From contig NC_056040.1 in assembly GCF_004379255.2 (NCBI RefSeq), positions 4,940,257-5,004,256 on the forward strand: a DNA stretch of 64,000 nt, given 5' to 3'. Below, one piece after another: positions 9,391-21,825 of the stretch. Source of the DNA: Salvia splendens (Eukaryota > Streptophyta > Magnoliopsida > Lamiales > Lamiaceae). The first letter of the stretch is position 1. Every line of letters begins with the position of its first letter. The notes under the pieces are model-generated. The model worked only from the letters and a program-made list of their open reading frames with translations. It did not search any database and was not told the origin of the DNA. Position numbers and translations under genes: made by a program.

Positions 9391-11237
9391 ATGAGAGACG
9401 ATGACGTCCTCCCCGTATCCACCCCCACTTCTTCATCAGTATCTTATGTATCGTCGTCTTCGTCTAGGAAGGAATCTTCCTCAGATTCCTCCTCCATCTT
9501 CGGCCGCGGCCGCTACAAGTTTTGGGCCTTCGCCGTAATTTTGATGCTCGCATTCTGGTCCATGCTCACCGGCACCGTCTACCTCCGCTGGTCCGCCGGA
9601 GATCTCGATGACAGCTTCACACAAGACTACCACTCCCCCTCCGCCGATGATCTTGACGTTCTCGTAACTTCTCTTTCCCTTATGCAATCAAACATTAATC
9701 AAATCTATTAGTTAAATAGAATCGAGTGAGTAGCAATCTGTCCACTTAGTTTGAAATTAGGGTTGTGGGCAATTAGTACATTGTAATGATTTATCATGTT
9801 AGTTGGAGAGTAGGATTGTACAGAATTAGTTGCTTCGTATCTAATTGAACGGCGTTGTGAAATGTTTTGGTTAGGATATGGAGGAGAGGGAGAAAATGGT
9901 GAGGCACATGTGGGATGTGTACACCAACAGCCAGAGGATGAAATTGGCAGGTTTTTGGCAGGAAGCCTTTGTGGCTGCCTACGAGGATTTGACTAGCGAG
10001 GTACCTGAAGTTAGGGAGGATGCTATTTCGGAGATCGCTAGGATGTCGGCTCACTACTTGGATCTCACCCCGCCTCCACGATATTCTTCGTTATCATTGG
10101 TCAGTTCATTGCTGTAAAGTATTTTATCATCAAACATTGGTTATTTGCTTTTGTTGGATGTAATCTTTTGGTGTTTTTGAACTCTATTTATACTGGCATA
10201 CCCAGGACCACCTTGGTTTATTATTGACTTTACTTACTAAAGAAAATTGCATGTGGTAGTCATCTAAACTCCAGGCTTTTTTAGCAGTAAATTGTTGATT
10301 AGTTAGAATGTACTATTTGCTATTATTGTTTTGGCCTTTTCTTAGAACTAGCATTTTTTATTGTTGGTATCTTGAATTGGTGAATATTTTTAGCTATATT
10401 TATCTACACTTAACTACATGTTTTGTTACATAGTTAGGGATACCCTTGGTTAAGTTTAGTTTGGTTTAGTTGGGTTCTGCCTACAATGATAATGAATCAA
10501 TGAACTTTACCTGAATGGTTAGGGATACCCTTTTATATTGCGGGCATATTTACTGTCCTAAGTTGGCAATTTGTCATACATGGCTTCAGATTCTTATATA
10601 CTGGAATAACTCACAGCCTTGGCTACTTAGATTAAGCTTCCTTACCAGAGTTCTGAAGCTAACTTTCTAAAAAGCAGTTCTGGGTTATGATGAAATGAAT
10701 GCTTCATTCACTTACTAGGAAAGCAACTAACATATAAATTTGCATGCTCTATATGGCATACCTGATCTGTTGATCAGCTGTTCTACTTTTCATTGAGTGT
10801 AAATTCAGTATTTCCCTTTTCACTCTGGGGAACAATTGAGATATTTGGTCACAATGCTTATGTTATTTTCACTACTTTTGAACTTTTCTGATAAATTGAT
10901 GAATCTCCCAACCCAAAAATCTCCACTACTTAGACTCTGTTAAAGCCTTTTGGAGAGTCATTCTGAATTGTGGATCAATACTCTGTACCCTGTTTCTGGA
11001 TTGCTACCGATTATTATTTCCATTAGCAGCACAGTTTTGTATGTAAGGGGGATAAGAGTTGTAAATGTTTTCAATACTCTTCCCAAACAAATTTCTTGAT
11101 GATGATTGATGGATATATTTTACAATGTGTGAATTTGGTTTAAAGTTTCAAACAAGTTTGTTGATGTGGTTTTATTTCATATTTACTTTCAGGGGTTACG
11201 GAATTTGAATATAAAGGATAAAGAAAAGCAAGTGTAG
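9391..11237 (+). CDS. DUF1195 small membrane protein
   Basis: Three exons, 9391-9663, 9875-10099 and 11193-11237, join in phase 0 (273, 225 and 45 nt) to encode 180 residues. A Ser-rich N-terminus is followed by one membrane segment at about residues 43-65 (FWAFAVILMLAFWSMLTG) and then TVYLRWSAG. The second exon is soluble and charged (MEEREKMVRHMWDVY). I recognise the pattern of the plant DUF1195 family. Members are often labelled sugar or polyol transporters, but one membrane helix does not support that. Function is unknown. Donors are GTAACT and GTCAGT, and acceptors are GGTTAG and CTTTCAG. The last exon encodes only 14 residues. Confidence 0.8.
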
Positions 11238-12220
11238 GGAAACCCAGCAGCAGCAGCAGCAGCAGCTAAATTAGACTTGAAAATCACTGAGGAATGGAAT
11301 CAATGACTGTAACTTGCTTCGGGAATGTGTGCTGTGTGGATACTACTTCCTTGTTTAGGAAATACAGATTACATTCTAGTTTTGCTCTTTCTTATTTATT
11401 TCTACATTTTATGTTTCTGTATGATTTGAGGAAAGATCTCTTCATTCTTTAATTCATGTGAAAAGTTGAACATATCTTAAAGAGGGAATTTGTACTAAGT
11501 TTTATTGAGGAAAAAAGAAAAGAAAAAACATAAACCTATAGAGCATATTAATAGAAAAGAGAAAAAAAAATCTCATGCTACTTATTTGAGACATATAGCA
11601 AAAATATGTGATGGCGTAATGTACCAAGAAAAGGCACAGATGCTATAACAATTTCATATGGGATCTACACAGACCAAATAAAAGTGAAAAGAGTGGCGTA
11701 TATAAGCTTTTATTGATAACACTTGTACATGTTTGAAAATGATAGTACTAGTTTTTTTAAATCTAAATTAGTAGTTTTTCTTACTATCATTTTGATTCTT
11801 CTGTAAAATTAATTTATTTTCATTTATTAAGCAATATATTAATCTCAATATATGAACTTCACATGGCGAGTTAGGCTATTTATATAATTTTCTTATTATT
11901 TTCATTGGACTAGCTTCTGTTGTCAAAACGAGTAACTTTCTATTATCCATACAATATCTAGAAATTCTTCACCATCTTCTGTTGAAAATATATATACATT
12001 TGAAAAACATGAAGTCGCGGATATGTAAAATGATGGAAGTATATCTCTGGTAGAGAAATTTGGGCGTTTCTCAAAGAGCAACAACCAATATTTGGCCCTG
12101 CATATATGATGAATAACATGAGCAATGATATGTTATGATATCCTGCCAAAGAAATGATTGAGAGATAATATAAAACAAATTTGGAGATGTTTATGAAGGA
12201 GTTGGTTAATAGGGAAAACA
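11238..12220. other. 3' UTR and spacer before the RING gene
   Basis: AT-rich. The first few hundred bases are probably the 3' UTR of the DUF1195 gene. No gene-like frame or structured repeat was recognised in the rest. Confidence 0.5.
11245..11265 (+). repeat. (CAG)7 microsatellite in the DUF1195 3' UTR
   Basis: Seven CAG triplets lie just after the stop codon at 11235-11237, so they are not translated in the model given. Confidence 0.9.
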
Positions 12221-13367
12221 ATGAAAATGGAGATGGGTGGGCCTGAAAATGGGGGAAAAGGCAAAAATGTAGGGGGAGGATATTGTAGTAGGGATTTCCC
12301 CCCTGAAGATGACTGCTGCGCCATTTGCTTCGATGACTTCAACTTGCCATCCAAGACTAGCTGTGGACACTGGTTTTGTTGTAAGTACTTATTTCTTTAT
12401 TTTATGTTCTATCATTGATTCATCAAACTGGATGATTTTTGTTGATTGAATGTAAAGAATTTAGGGGATTGATGTGTTTGCATGCATGTTTATGCAATAC
12501 AAGCTTGTTTGTGAATGTTCTTTTGGTTGAAATAACATGTTATTGTGATCTTCCTTTCTACATCCCTCTTATTCACTTACACGTCGTTTAACAGCCGGCT
12601 GTATTCTGGAGCTGTGGAGATACCGGCCAGATTCTAAACAATGCAAATGCCCTATATGCGGATGTTTGATACTTAATCTGGTTATGCAGTCGTCGATGCT
12701 GATTCAGCCAGGAGAAGAAGTTGGTAAAATTGTCCGCGACATCCAACTATACAATAATACTAACCTCGGGGGGTTCTCTGGCCTCTTAATGGTACTCACA
12801 ATTTATGTCAATTATTGATACTCTATTACAAAAGCATTCCTCAATGAATATTAGGTGCTTCAGATTTCATGCTTCGTCTCGAAATTTCTGTGTTCAATAG
12901 ATTGACTCTAAGTGCAGATGACAACTTAAAAGGGAACTACAACCTTGCATTCATTCATGTTGGTTGCAGAAAGCAGCAGGGCTGCCACTGCTAATCAGGA
13001 GAGGCCTGTGGGAAAATTTGAACATTACTATGTTGGAATACTTATGTAACTCAATGCATAAAATTGGTGTAAGTTCATATACTTATTGTGATTTCATTCA
13101 TATGATGAATTTTGATCGAATGTTGGTTCGTAGCTGCTGTTGGGCGTCGTATATGAAGTTTTTGAGCTGCAATTCTTCCCAAATGGTAAGTAGTTCTTGA
13201 AGTAAACCTCTGCTTCTTAATCATCTTGTGTTGTTAACTCTTGAAACGCGACAGGGGGGATTGGGATCGCGGTATGGTTCGATTTGTGCATCTATGGCTT
13301 GGTGGTGTTCCTTCTATGGGATGTTATATGGCAGAGATGGATGGTGGTCTTCAGACGATTGCTTTGA
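12221..13367 (+). CDS. RING-HC E3 ubiquitin ligase, RNF170-like
   Basis: Five exons, 12221-12380, 12595-12791, 12970-13068, 13134-13185 and 13255-13367, keep phase and encode 206 residues. The RING is C33-x2-C36-x11-C48-x-H50-x2-C53-x2-C56-x15-C72-x2-C75 (CAICFDDF, TSCGHWFC, CKCPICG). The first exon boundary falls inside the RING, between F52-C53 and G55. The C-terminus has a short hydrophobic stretch (LLLGVVYEV) and one clear membrane segment (FDLCIYGLVVFLLW). In animals RNF170 is an ER-membrane ligase; a similar role here is inference. The middle (exon 3) is less like the family than I would expect, so exon 3 limits or the function of this copy are uncertain. A second in-frame ATG lies at 12227. 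Confidence 0.75.
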
Positions 13368-13901
13368 CAAATATGTCGATATTGCTTTCTGTGTAATCCG
13401 GCAATATTTTTGTTTTTACTTTTTATTTCGAAAATTTAAGGAAATGTTGTGCATTTTTATGTTTTCTTGATCTCTTTGCATTGCTTATTGGATAACCAAT
13501 TCAAGAATATACAACGATTAATCTGAAAAACCATGACAGTTTGGACAAAATTAAATATGAGGTGGTGATACAATGATGTTGTTTTGGACAAAACATTGCC
13601 ATTCAATTAAAACAACACCGATATATTCGAACATCATGGTTTTTTTAGCCACATCAGTTTCAATTTTGAACATATATACTTTTCCAATTTTTCAAGCGAT
13701 ATTTCAAGTGACGGTGACTCTAAAGTGGGATGGATGGAGTAATTCATTTTCATTTTACAAAATTACAATTGTAAAGATGAGATATTCTATAGACGGAGTA
13801 ACCTAATCACCTATACATTTGAAGTTAAGTAAACCTGAAATCCTAAAATTAAAGGGCATAGCATTCAATTTTTTAAGAAAACAAAACCAAAACTACCCTC
13901 A
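13368..13901. other. Spacer 3' of the RING gene
   Basis: AT-rich 3' UTR and spacer with no gene recognised. It ends at the TCA target duplication of the MITE that follows. Confidence 0.5.
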
Positions 13902-14513
13902 GAGCATCCACAATAGCGGATGTCCTGGTCGTCCATCCGGAACGTCTACTATTGCGACGGACGAGCCGGCGGCGGACGAGAATGGAGGATGAGAGGTTGT
14001 CCGCGGGTGTGAGCGGACGTCCGTCGGGTCATCCGCTATTGTGGTGACTTGACGGACGTCTCGGCGGACGTCAGCATTTTTTGATTTTTTTTTCAAAACT
14101 CTATATATATGGTTCATTGCACTTCGTTTCATTTGCACCACAGACGAGCGACCGGCTAACGCATTTATTATCAGCGAGACCCCCGTTCGGCTAGCGGCAA
14201 ACTATACAGATTCAAGGCATAACATGTGCTTTGTTTGAATTGTTTTTTTAGTTTGGGATGATTTTTTTTGGTGAACTATGTATTTTTTTAATTTAAATAT
14301 GTATGCTTTTTTTTAATAAAATGGTTGCATTTTCCCCATATTTATGTCGAAATTTTAATTCCGTAATTGTTAATTTGTATATCTTTATTATTGTGCTTAT
14401 CCGTCGGGATGTCCGCTATTGTGTAGTGGGATGTCCTTATGACGTGATAGGAGATGTTTTTGGGATGTCCGTGAGCTTGTCTGCCGGAAGGTCCATCCAT
14501 ATTGTGGATGCTC
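13902..14513. mobile_element. PIF/Harbinger-type MITE with TCA target duplication
   Basis: Terminal inverted repeats GAGCATCCACAATAGCGG and, at the right, ATATTGTGGATGCTC are flanked by TCA on both sides (13899-13901 and 14514-14516). A 3-bp TNA duplication and GAGCATCCACAAT ends fit Tourist-like MITEs. It is 612 bp long. Subterminal copies of GGATGTCC-like sequence occur at both ends. No transposase frame is seen, so it is non-autonomous. Confidence 0.8.
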
Positions 14514-15116
14514 TCAGCCTTTTTTTCTCATTTTTACCCTCAAGATAAGGGGATGGATCCCCTGCTGTGGAGGGATCCATTCCCTCAAGATAAACCCATT
14601 TGGCATTAATTATGGTTGAATAGTGAGAATTCAAACACCAAAGAGGAGCCTGATTACAGGTAAATGAAAATTTGAATGTTGCCTCTAAAAATGTGTAAAT
14701 GGTTGGACTTCCTGTATATAGAAAGAGATCAAAAAGAAAAGACAATTGCATGGCAAGGATGATTCTGTTCCCTTGGATTCCAACCTTATCCATCTTTAAT
14801 TTCTTGATTACTATTGACTTTTTATGTTAAAATTCATACCTTCTGTTGAATTCCAGTATCTTTCCCAATTGGTTTTAATTAGAATTATATTGCAGACAAA
14901 GAGGTAGTAGCTCTTTCCGCAGCATAAATGCGCGTTTATTCCTTGCATGTATATGATCTTAATATTGATGAGTTTTTCATTCATCAAGGATTTTAAACTA
15001 ATTAATCTAGTTTTTCATTTAATCTAATTTTAGTCCACAATCGACGAACCGTTACCATAGAAATCCATAAATTTTAAATCTTAAAAACAATTGATAATAA
15101 GATGGTTGACCCATAA
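14514..15116. other. Spacer between two MITEs
   Basis: AT-rich DNA with no feature that I could support. Confidence 0.4.
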
Positions 15117-16184
15117 GAGCATCCACAGTGAATGCCCGATCTCACGCCCAGCGTCCTCGGGCATCCACTGCAGGCGCCCGAGCCGTGCGACCAAAAGACC
15201 GGTCTTCCCGATCTCGCGCCCGATCCATCGGGCGCCCATTGCAACGCGACGCCAAGCCCTATCTCAGATAAAAAAATTATAAAAAATCAATTTTTAATTA
15301 TAAAAACCGATTTTTAATTCTAAAAAATTGATTATTAATTCTAAAAAATTGAATTTTAAATTAAAAAACCATTTTTTAATTTAAATAAAAAAGTATAATT
15401 TCACAATGATACATACTAAAAGATGGATCCGTGAATTAGTGAAAGAATATATTTTATAGAATATAATCCTTCACACTAAATGAGCAAGTTTTGCATTGCT
15501 TGAGTAAACGTTTTATAGATAGGTTTTCAACTCCAACTTTCATTATGACTTCGATGTGGGATAAATGGTAGTTTTATAGATAGGTTATCAACTTCAAGTT
15601 TCTTTGTGATTTCGATGTGGGACAATTAGTTTTACACTTAAAAGAGAGTTTTTTGATGCTTTATGTAAAAATTTGTTTGAGTTCAATACATGATCTATGT
15701 TTAGCCTAATGGTAAATGTATTTTGACCTTTATTATACTTTTCTTATTTTATTCGATTAATGTAAGTGTTTTATTTAAATTTATTGTGTTCCATAATAGT
15801 GTATTTATATTTTGCTATTTTTTATTTGATTAAAATTAAATATAAAATTTACAAATTCTTTTTTTAAAATTAAGTAATGTATGCTTTTCATTTAGTAATT
15901 TAGGTTTTTTTTTAATTTAGTAATTTAGTTTAGTAATGTAGTTTTTTTTATGTAGTTTTTTATTAAGTAATATAGTTGTTTTTTAAAATTTGTGGTGTTT
16001 CATATAATCTATTTTGATATTTTAGTAATTAAAAATAAAAATAAAAAACAATAATATTAAAAATTAAAAGTAAATTGAGTTTAATTGATAGGGCACCCAC
16101 TATGGCCAAACCATTGCAGAAAGAATGGGCATGCTGATGTGGCAACCACTAGGACTCCCACTAGGGCATCCATCGTGAATGCTC
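15117..16184. mobile_element. PIF/Harbinger-type MITE, about 1.07 kb
   Basis: The left end GAGCATCCACAGTGAATGCCC is the imperfect inverse of the right end (GGGCATCCATCGTGAATGCTC, each 21 bp; mismatches at four positions). The interior is very AT-rich and non-coding. Flanking triplets are TAA at the left and CAA at the right, so the target duplication is decayed or the ends are off by a base. Confidence 0.6.
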
Positions 16185-16364
16185 CAAGACTATATGGCGG
16201 TTTAAGTTCCCTCTCTACTTTTATTTCATTTCCAACAATATTCTAATGTTACACTAAGATTTGGACACTTTTTTTTATAACGGACTGTAGTAAACAGTTT
16301 GCCTAATATGAAAAACAATCGTGTGCTTATTGATGCAGTTATTGTTTGTGTGATAGGCGACCGA

Positions 16365-17127
16365 GAGCATTCACATCCATGCTCTTGCCAAATAGCATGA
16401 ATGTGGGTCCGGACCCACTTTTATTCATTTTTTTTACTCTCTATTATTCCAGTAGAGCACAACACCCACATCCATACTCTTCTGCAAGAGGGGTCCCATC
16501 AATCTATTATTCAATTTAAATAAAAACATTTCTACAATATTAAAATGCATTAAAAATACCTGAAATACCATTACAAATTACTAAAAATTTAAAATTACAT
16601 AATTAAAATCCTAAAAATTAAAAATTACATAATTAAAATCCTACAAATTAAAAATTACATATTTAAATCCTAAAAAATACATCCGTGGAAATTTAAATTT
16701 GACTACCCCGATGGCGGTATCCCTAATGTTTGTCGGAGAGCTTGTATCATTGCGTGATGTGAATCAAGTTGTCCGGGAGTCATTCGAGACGTATCGGCCA
16801 TCTTGGCTTGACCCAAAAGGGCCGACAACGAGTTGGTGGGGAGTGAAAATATGAATTTTTTGGTAAAAATAATGAAAAATAAATTAAGAGTGAAGAAAAA
16901 ACGGATATATTTTATTGGGAAGTGGGAAAATATTTTTTTATTTAAAACTGATTTTTTAATATATTTCAAATTGTAAAAAAAAGGAAAAATGCCAACGGCT
17001 AAACCGTTGGCCAATAATACGCCACCACGTCACCATGCTCATCGGCAAGAGCGCAACGGCGAGCAGGGTGCTCGCCGCGCATCGGCACGACGCCTGCTCG
17101 ATGCAAAGAGCACCAATGCAGGTGCTC
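16365..17127. mobile_element. Possible further Harbinger-like element
   Basis: GAGCATTCACATCCATGCTC at the left pairs partly with GCAGGTGCTC at the right. AAATTAAAAATTACAT-type repeats lie in the left half. No matching target duplication was found. The minus strand has a 103-codon frame (17014-16703) with no domain I recognise. Confidence 0.4.
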
Positions 17128-17146
17128 TTAGGCTCTCAATCAAGTA

Positions 17147-17410
17147 CTCCCTCCGTTCCACGGTAATGGAGATGTTTCTTTTTGGTACGTAATTTTAAAA
17201 AATTGTGTTAAGTGAGTTAAGTAAATGAAGAATAAAGTAGGAAATGAAAAAGGTAGAAAGATGAAGAAAGAATAAAGTAAGAAAAAATAAAGTAAGTGGA
17301 AAAAAATATGTTGACTTTTACTAAAATAAATGACTCATCTACTATAGAAGGTATCAAAATGGTTAAATGACTACAATTATTATGAACGGAGAGATTATGA
17401 ACGGAGAGAG
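17147..17410. mobile_element. Stowaway-type MITE
   Basis: It begins CTCCCTCCGTTCC, ends GAACGGAGAGAG and is flanked by TA on both sides, as for Tc1/mariner-derived Stowaway MITEs. It is AT-rich and non-coding. Confidence 0.7.
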
Positions 17411-19504
17411 TAACTAATTATTGTTACGATGTACTCCACATTGAATTAAGTGACAAATATTTGGAGGTACGATAGAAAAGAGTAATCTCTAGGAGTAATT
17501 ATCCATAAATTTTTTACACTCTATGCCATTGCGTGAAATATTGTGGAAGATGGTAAATAGATTTTACTTTCAGTAATAGTACGTGATAGGTAGATTGAAT
17601 GAGATGTGAGGTAAGTGTCTGCGTGTGGGAAGTGCAGATCAACATGTCAAGAGGATTCACTCAATCGCTAGATCTAAGAACTCCCTAAACTTATCGGACT
17701 GTGTCGTTGGGATACTCTCAATTCCTATCAAAACCTTAACTCATTTGCTATTGTCTAGTATAGGGAGTAAGGATCGATCCCAAAGAGACAGACGAGGTAA
17801 GCAAGTGTTCAGAGGACTTGGAAGGGGTCGGCTGCTGCCATGCAACTCATGGGTTAAGACTTGACTAACTACTAGACTTGGGAAATTAAACTGACTATCC
17901 TATCTGCTAGACCTAAGGAACGGAAAGAGAACGTACACATGCATGGGTAACAGAAATGAAGATTTAACTAAAGAAATTCAATACTAAACTACTTGACCAG
18001 GTAAATGGGTTTCCTAAAACGGTTAAACATAACATAAACATGCAGTGATGGCCATTTTCCCAAATTAACTAGTACGACGGAAAAGCTGCAGAAAGTAAAC
18101 AACACAGATGACAGATCCGACTTCTAACTAACTTCTACCTTCATCTTCTCCAACAATCGAAATAACAGAGACGAAAACAGAGCATCAAGCATATGAAAAT
18201 AGAGCAATCATGAATCCGACCTCAAACGTTACGATCAAACACAAAATGACTAGATCTAAACTACCAGGCCGACCAAAACAAGCAGAAAACAGTAAACATC
18301 CATAACCATGCAGAATTTAAACATCACGACTCAAATCCACAACTCCGTTCAACAATTCAACTCAGACCAGCCAAAAACAAACTCCAATACGTCAAATCCA
18401 TACTCCTCAATTCCGATTCAACCGATCCAACAACAAATAAACTCCAATCAAAACGATCTCCACTCAAAATCAAACATAATTGCGAAAAACATCCAAATCA
18501 GTAAACACCAACGATCAGAACATCAGAATCAGCGAAACAGAAAACATAAACTTCCATAGCTACGATATTTAAGGTTCAACACTGAGACAATAAACGCCGA
18601 GCTTCTAAACCGGTGAAGTTAAAACGACGGAAAACAACAGAAAACTGTAAATTGTATCTTCGCCCTTCACGAGGACGGTGTTACACCACAGAATCTAAGC
18701 AAGGCTACCACGAACTCCCAGAATTTTACCCCATAAGTGTTTAAGTGCGCAGAGAAATGTGTGTGAAGTGATGAGCTAAGAGCGAAAAGTGTGAATGATG
18801 ATCGGTCCCCTCTCTCTCTCTTCATGTTGTCTCTATTTATAGTTGAGGCTCGAACTTCTAGGGTAGTTTCTCTTCTGAATTGTCGATTTTGCCCTCCTAG
18901 AAAGTCCTTCAAAAAGATACTTTTCCTCTCGCAGTTGCTTCCTCGATCTCCTGGGACAGGTTGCAACTGGCTTCTTCACTCCACTTTTCCTTCAGTTTCC
19001 TCTGCCTGGTAGATTTTTCCTTCCATTCCCTTGACCTGGCAGATTCTCTACGCACCTGAACTTAAAACGTGTATTAGTTCACAGAAATAATAAATTTTAA
19101 TCCCATAACTGATGCATGAAATTGGTATTATCAGTCTGATTTTGATTGAAAATAAGTGTATTTTTCCCTAGCACGCAAAAGTTGAATGGAAAAATGGATA
19201 CTACATTTTAGCATGATGCTGGAAATATGATTGAATAGTGTAACTTGCAAAAATAAAACCTTCTTCACTAAGCACTTTTCTTTATCAAGAGTAGATATAT
19301 AAACATTTCACGAAATGGTAAAATTGGTATGTGTGTGATTTTTAGAGATGAAAAATAAGACTGCCATTGCATGTAAGTAAGACTGGTGTTACAGTGTGTG
19401 GCTCAATGGTTTTGATGGAAGATATTGTGCCTTGTTATGGTTCAAATATGTAACAATTTTTTACATGCAAAATAAGAGGAATGATATACTACTACTATAT
19501 ATAT
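17411..19504. other. Gene-less region, possible retrotransposon remnant
   Basis: From about 17600 to 19080 the composition changes (A-rich plus strand, few T runs), with GGATCGATCCC near 17771. This looks like the non-coding part of an old LTR element, but no LTR ends, primer site or pol fragment was found. Frames of 60-100 codons here show no domain. Confidence 0.35.
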
Positions 19505-19822
19505 TATGTGAGCACCATTCTCGTTCGATGCTCGTTTAACGTTGTTCGTTTTGATTTAAATATTTAGTTTAATTTTAATACGTTAAAAATGTTATTGAAA
19601 TTTTTTATTTCACAAAATTCATAAAAAAATCAAAGCTTGATTTGTTATTTTATTAATTTATTTAAAATTATAGAAAAAACAAACAAATCGAACTTTGATT
19701 TTTATGAATTTTGTGAAATTAAAAATTTCAGTAACATTTTTTAATATATTAGAATCAAACTAAATATATAAAATGAAATAAGTAACACTAAATATGCATC
19801 AAACGAAAATGACGCTCACATA
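19505..19822. mobile_element. Near-palindromic foldback MITE
   Basis: Ends TATGTGAGC and GCTCACATA are inverse copies, and most of the 318 bp folds on itself. For example, CACAAAATTCATAAAAA near 19612 pairs with the inverse near 19700. It is extremely AT-rich with no coding content. A transcript across it would form a long hairpin. Confidence 0.75.
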
Positions 19823-20455
19823 AAATATGTATCATATAATTTCTCTGCAAAATAATAATCGAAGGATAATATCTTAGGAATTTGCGAGGTGAATCGGGTC
19901 ATCAATTTTAAATTCATCTCTAGAACTTATAATTAAACATCATGTAGTTCAGTTGTTATTAGTCATAATATTATTAAAAAAATGCTACTACTATATCAAC
20001 TATTCAAAAGGATGCATCTTCAGTCAATAAAATTGTCTCGCTTTCTAAAAAAATGGTTTGAACAACATTTCGCTTCGTGGATTACTATCATTATGAATAC
20101 TAGTATTCCTCAGTGTTTAAAGAATTGTCCCATAAATTTATTTCGGCTCATCCATCAAACTAGTCGTATATAAAAAAAATTCTTAATTTATTATTCACTT
20201 TTTTTTTTTCTTTTTCCTATTTTATCCACCCTTTATCTCTCTTTATTACTCCATTTTACACACTTTATATCTGCCTATGTTATACTCCCTCCTTTATTTA
20301 TAGTTGAGGCGAAACTTTTCCGCATTGAATTTAAGAAAAAAATGTTGAGTATGTTAAATAAATAGATAAAAGAGTAAAAGAGAGAAAAAAAGTAGAAAGA
20401 CTAAAATAGAAAGTGAATAAAGTAGAGAGAGTAAACAAGAAAGAGAAAAAAGTTA

Positions 20456-20709
20456 CTCCATCCGTCCCCCAAAGTTTGTCTCACTTTGATCGGGCACGAG
20501 TTTTAAGAAATGTAATAAAAAGTGAGTTAAAAAGTTAGTGGAATGTGAGTCCTATTTTTATATATTAGTTTTATAATAAAATGTGAGTATAAATGAGTTA
20601 GTGGAATATGAGGTCCATCACAAAAAATGGTAAAAAGTGAAATGAGACAAATTTTGTGGGACGGACGGAAATAAAAAAATGAGACAAACTTTCATAAAAG
20701 GAGGGACAC
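20456..20709. mobile_element. Stowaway-like MITE, decayed
   Basis: The left end CTCCATCCGTCCC with AAAGTTTGTCTC is mirrored by GAGACAAACTTT and GGAGGGAC at the right. The internal GGGACGGACGGAAAT suggests a second, overlapping end. It lies about 260 bp upstream of the OVATE gene TATA box. Confidence 0.6.
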
Positions 20710-20968
20710 TATGGATGAAAATAACTCAACTATAAGGAAACTTTCCGAACTGGAAAAATAACACAACTTGTGGGAAGAATATGTGGTGGAAAACTAGGTA
20801 CAAATTAATTTACCAAGTTGGTTAATCCCAAGATTTACCGATTTAATTATTGTCAAGACATAAAACAATTCGACCGAAAATGAAAAAGAAAAAGAAAATA
20901 GTTGGAAAATGACATTCATAAAGACATCTCTTTCTGTCTCTCATCTTGTGGCTGTGTAGTAAGTGGAG

Positions 20969-20985
20969 TATATATATATATATAA
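20969..20985 (+). promoter_or_regulatory. TATA box and (TA)n run of the OVATE gene
   Basis: A TA repeat ending TATATAAA lies about 45-60 bp upstream of the chosen ATG at 21028, which would give a very short 5' UTR. The upstream in-frame codon at 20992 would then fall near the transcription start. Confidence 0.6.
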
Positions 20986-21027
20986 ACCCTTTTGCACAGC
21001 ATTTTACAGCAGCAGCTTAACACAGCA

Positions 21028-21825
21028 ATGGCTAAACGTTTCAAGCTCAGAATTTGCAGAGCCATCGCCACCACTCTCCAATCCTGCCGCTCCAAAGACC
21101 CTTCTAATCTCCCAAAAGACCCCGTCCCTTCATTCTCCCATCCCCGTCCCGCCCTCATCTCTACCGCCAACCAATTCAAGTGGCAAAAGGAAGACAAATG
21201 GCACGTCGTCGCCAAGATCCCCACCTCCCCCCCGCCGGAGAAGACCCGCCGCCGCGCCAAGAAGAAAAGGAACCTCCCCACCAGGATCCGCCTCAGCACC
21301 TCCTCCGCCGACAGCGGCTGGTTCAGCAGCGAAGGTGCCGCCACCGCCGCCGCCGCCGACGAGGAAACCGAAACCCTAGTCTCCTCCTCCCCGGGATCCT
21401 CCTCCTCGCTCCATCCGATCCGAGAAACGCAGCCCTTCCCCAATTCAAACCCTAGAAACCCTCCCCGGAGGAGCAGGAGATCGAGGCGAGCGCCGGTGAT
21501 GGAGACGACGCCGGCGAGGCTGTCGGTGTTCAAGAAGCTGATACCGTGCACGGTGGAGGGGAAGGTGAAGGAGAGCTTCGCGATCGTGAAGAGATCGGAA
21601 AATCCGCTGGAGGATTTCAAGAAGTCGATGATGGATATGATCGTGGAGAAGCAGATGTTCGACAAGAAGGATCTCGAGCAGCTGCTGCAGTGCTTTCTCT
21701 CCCTCAATTCCACCAACTATCACGGCATTATCGTGGAGGCCTTCTCCCAGATTTGGACCGCCATGTTTGCGCCGCCGCTGGAGCATTCCCAGTGCCGGAG
21801 AGTGTCGCGAGTAGCCTCGTTTTAG
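21028..21825 (+). CDS. OFP: OVATE family protein, OFP6/7/8 type transcriptional repressor
   Basis: A single exon encodes 265 residues from MAKRFKLRICR, which is the typical N-terminus of this OFP subgroup; the longer frame from 20992 is less likely. A basic patch KTRRRAKKKR can serve as a nuclear signal. Ser-, Pro- and Ala-rich linkers follow. The OVATE domain lies at about residues 184-247 (FAIVKRSENPLEDFKKSM, then IVEAFSQIW). OFPs repress transcription and bind TALE homeodomain and TRM proteins to control organ shape and secondary wall; this is family knowledge. It is unusually GC-rich against its surroundings, as expected for an intronless Ser/Pro/Arg-rich gene. An (ATT)n run follows the stop. 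Confidence 0.93.
   Translation: MAKRFKLRICRAIATTLQSCRSKDPSNLPKDPVPSFSHPRPALISTANQFKWQKEDKWHVVAKIPTSPPPEKTRRRAKKKRNLPTRIRLSTSSADSGWFSSEGAATAAAADEETETLVSSSPGSSSSLHPIRETQPFPNSNPRNPPRRSRRSRRAPVMETTPARLSVFKKLIPCTVEGKVKESFAIVKRSENPLEDFKKSMMDMIVEKQMFDKKDLEQLLQCFLSLNSTNYHGIIVEAFSQIWTAMFAPPLEHSQCRRVSRVASF

Noticed and set aside
21180..21786. Several Arg/Pro-rich frames on both strands
   Set aside because: Shadows of the GC-rich OVATE gene in other frames.
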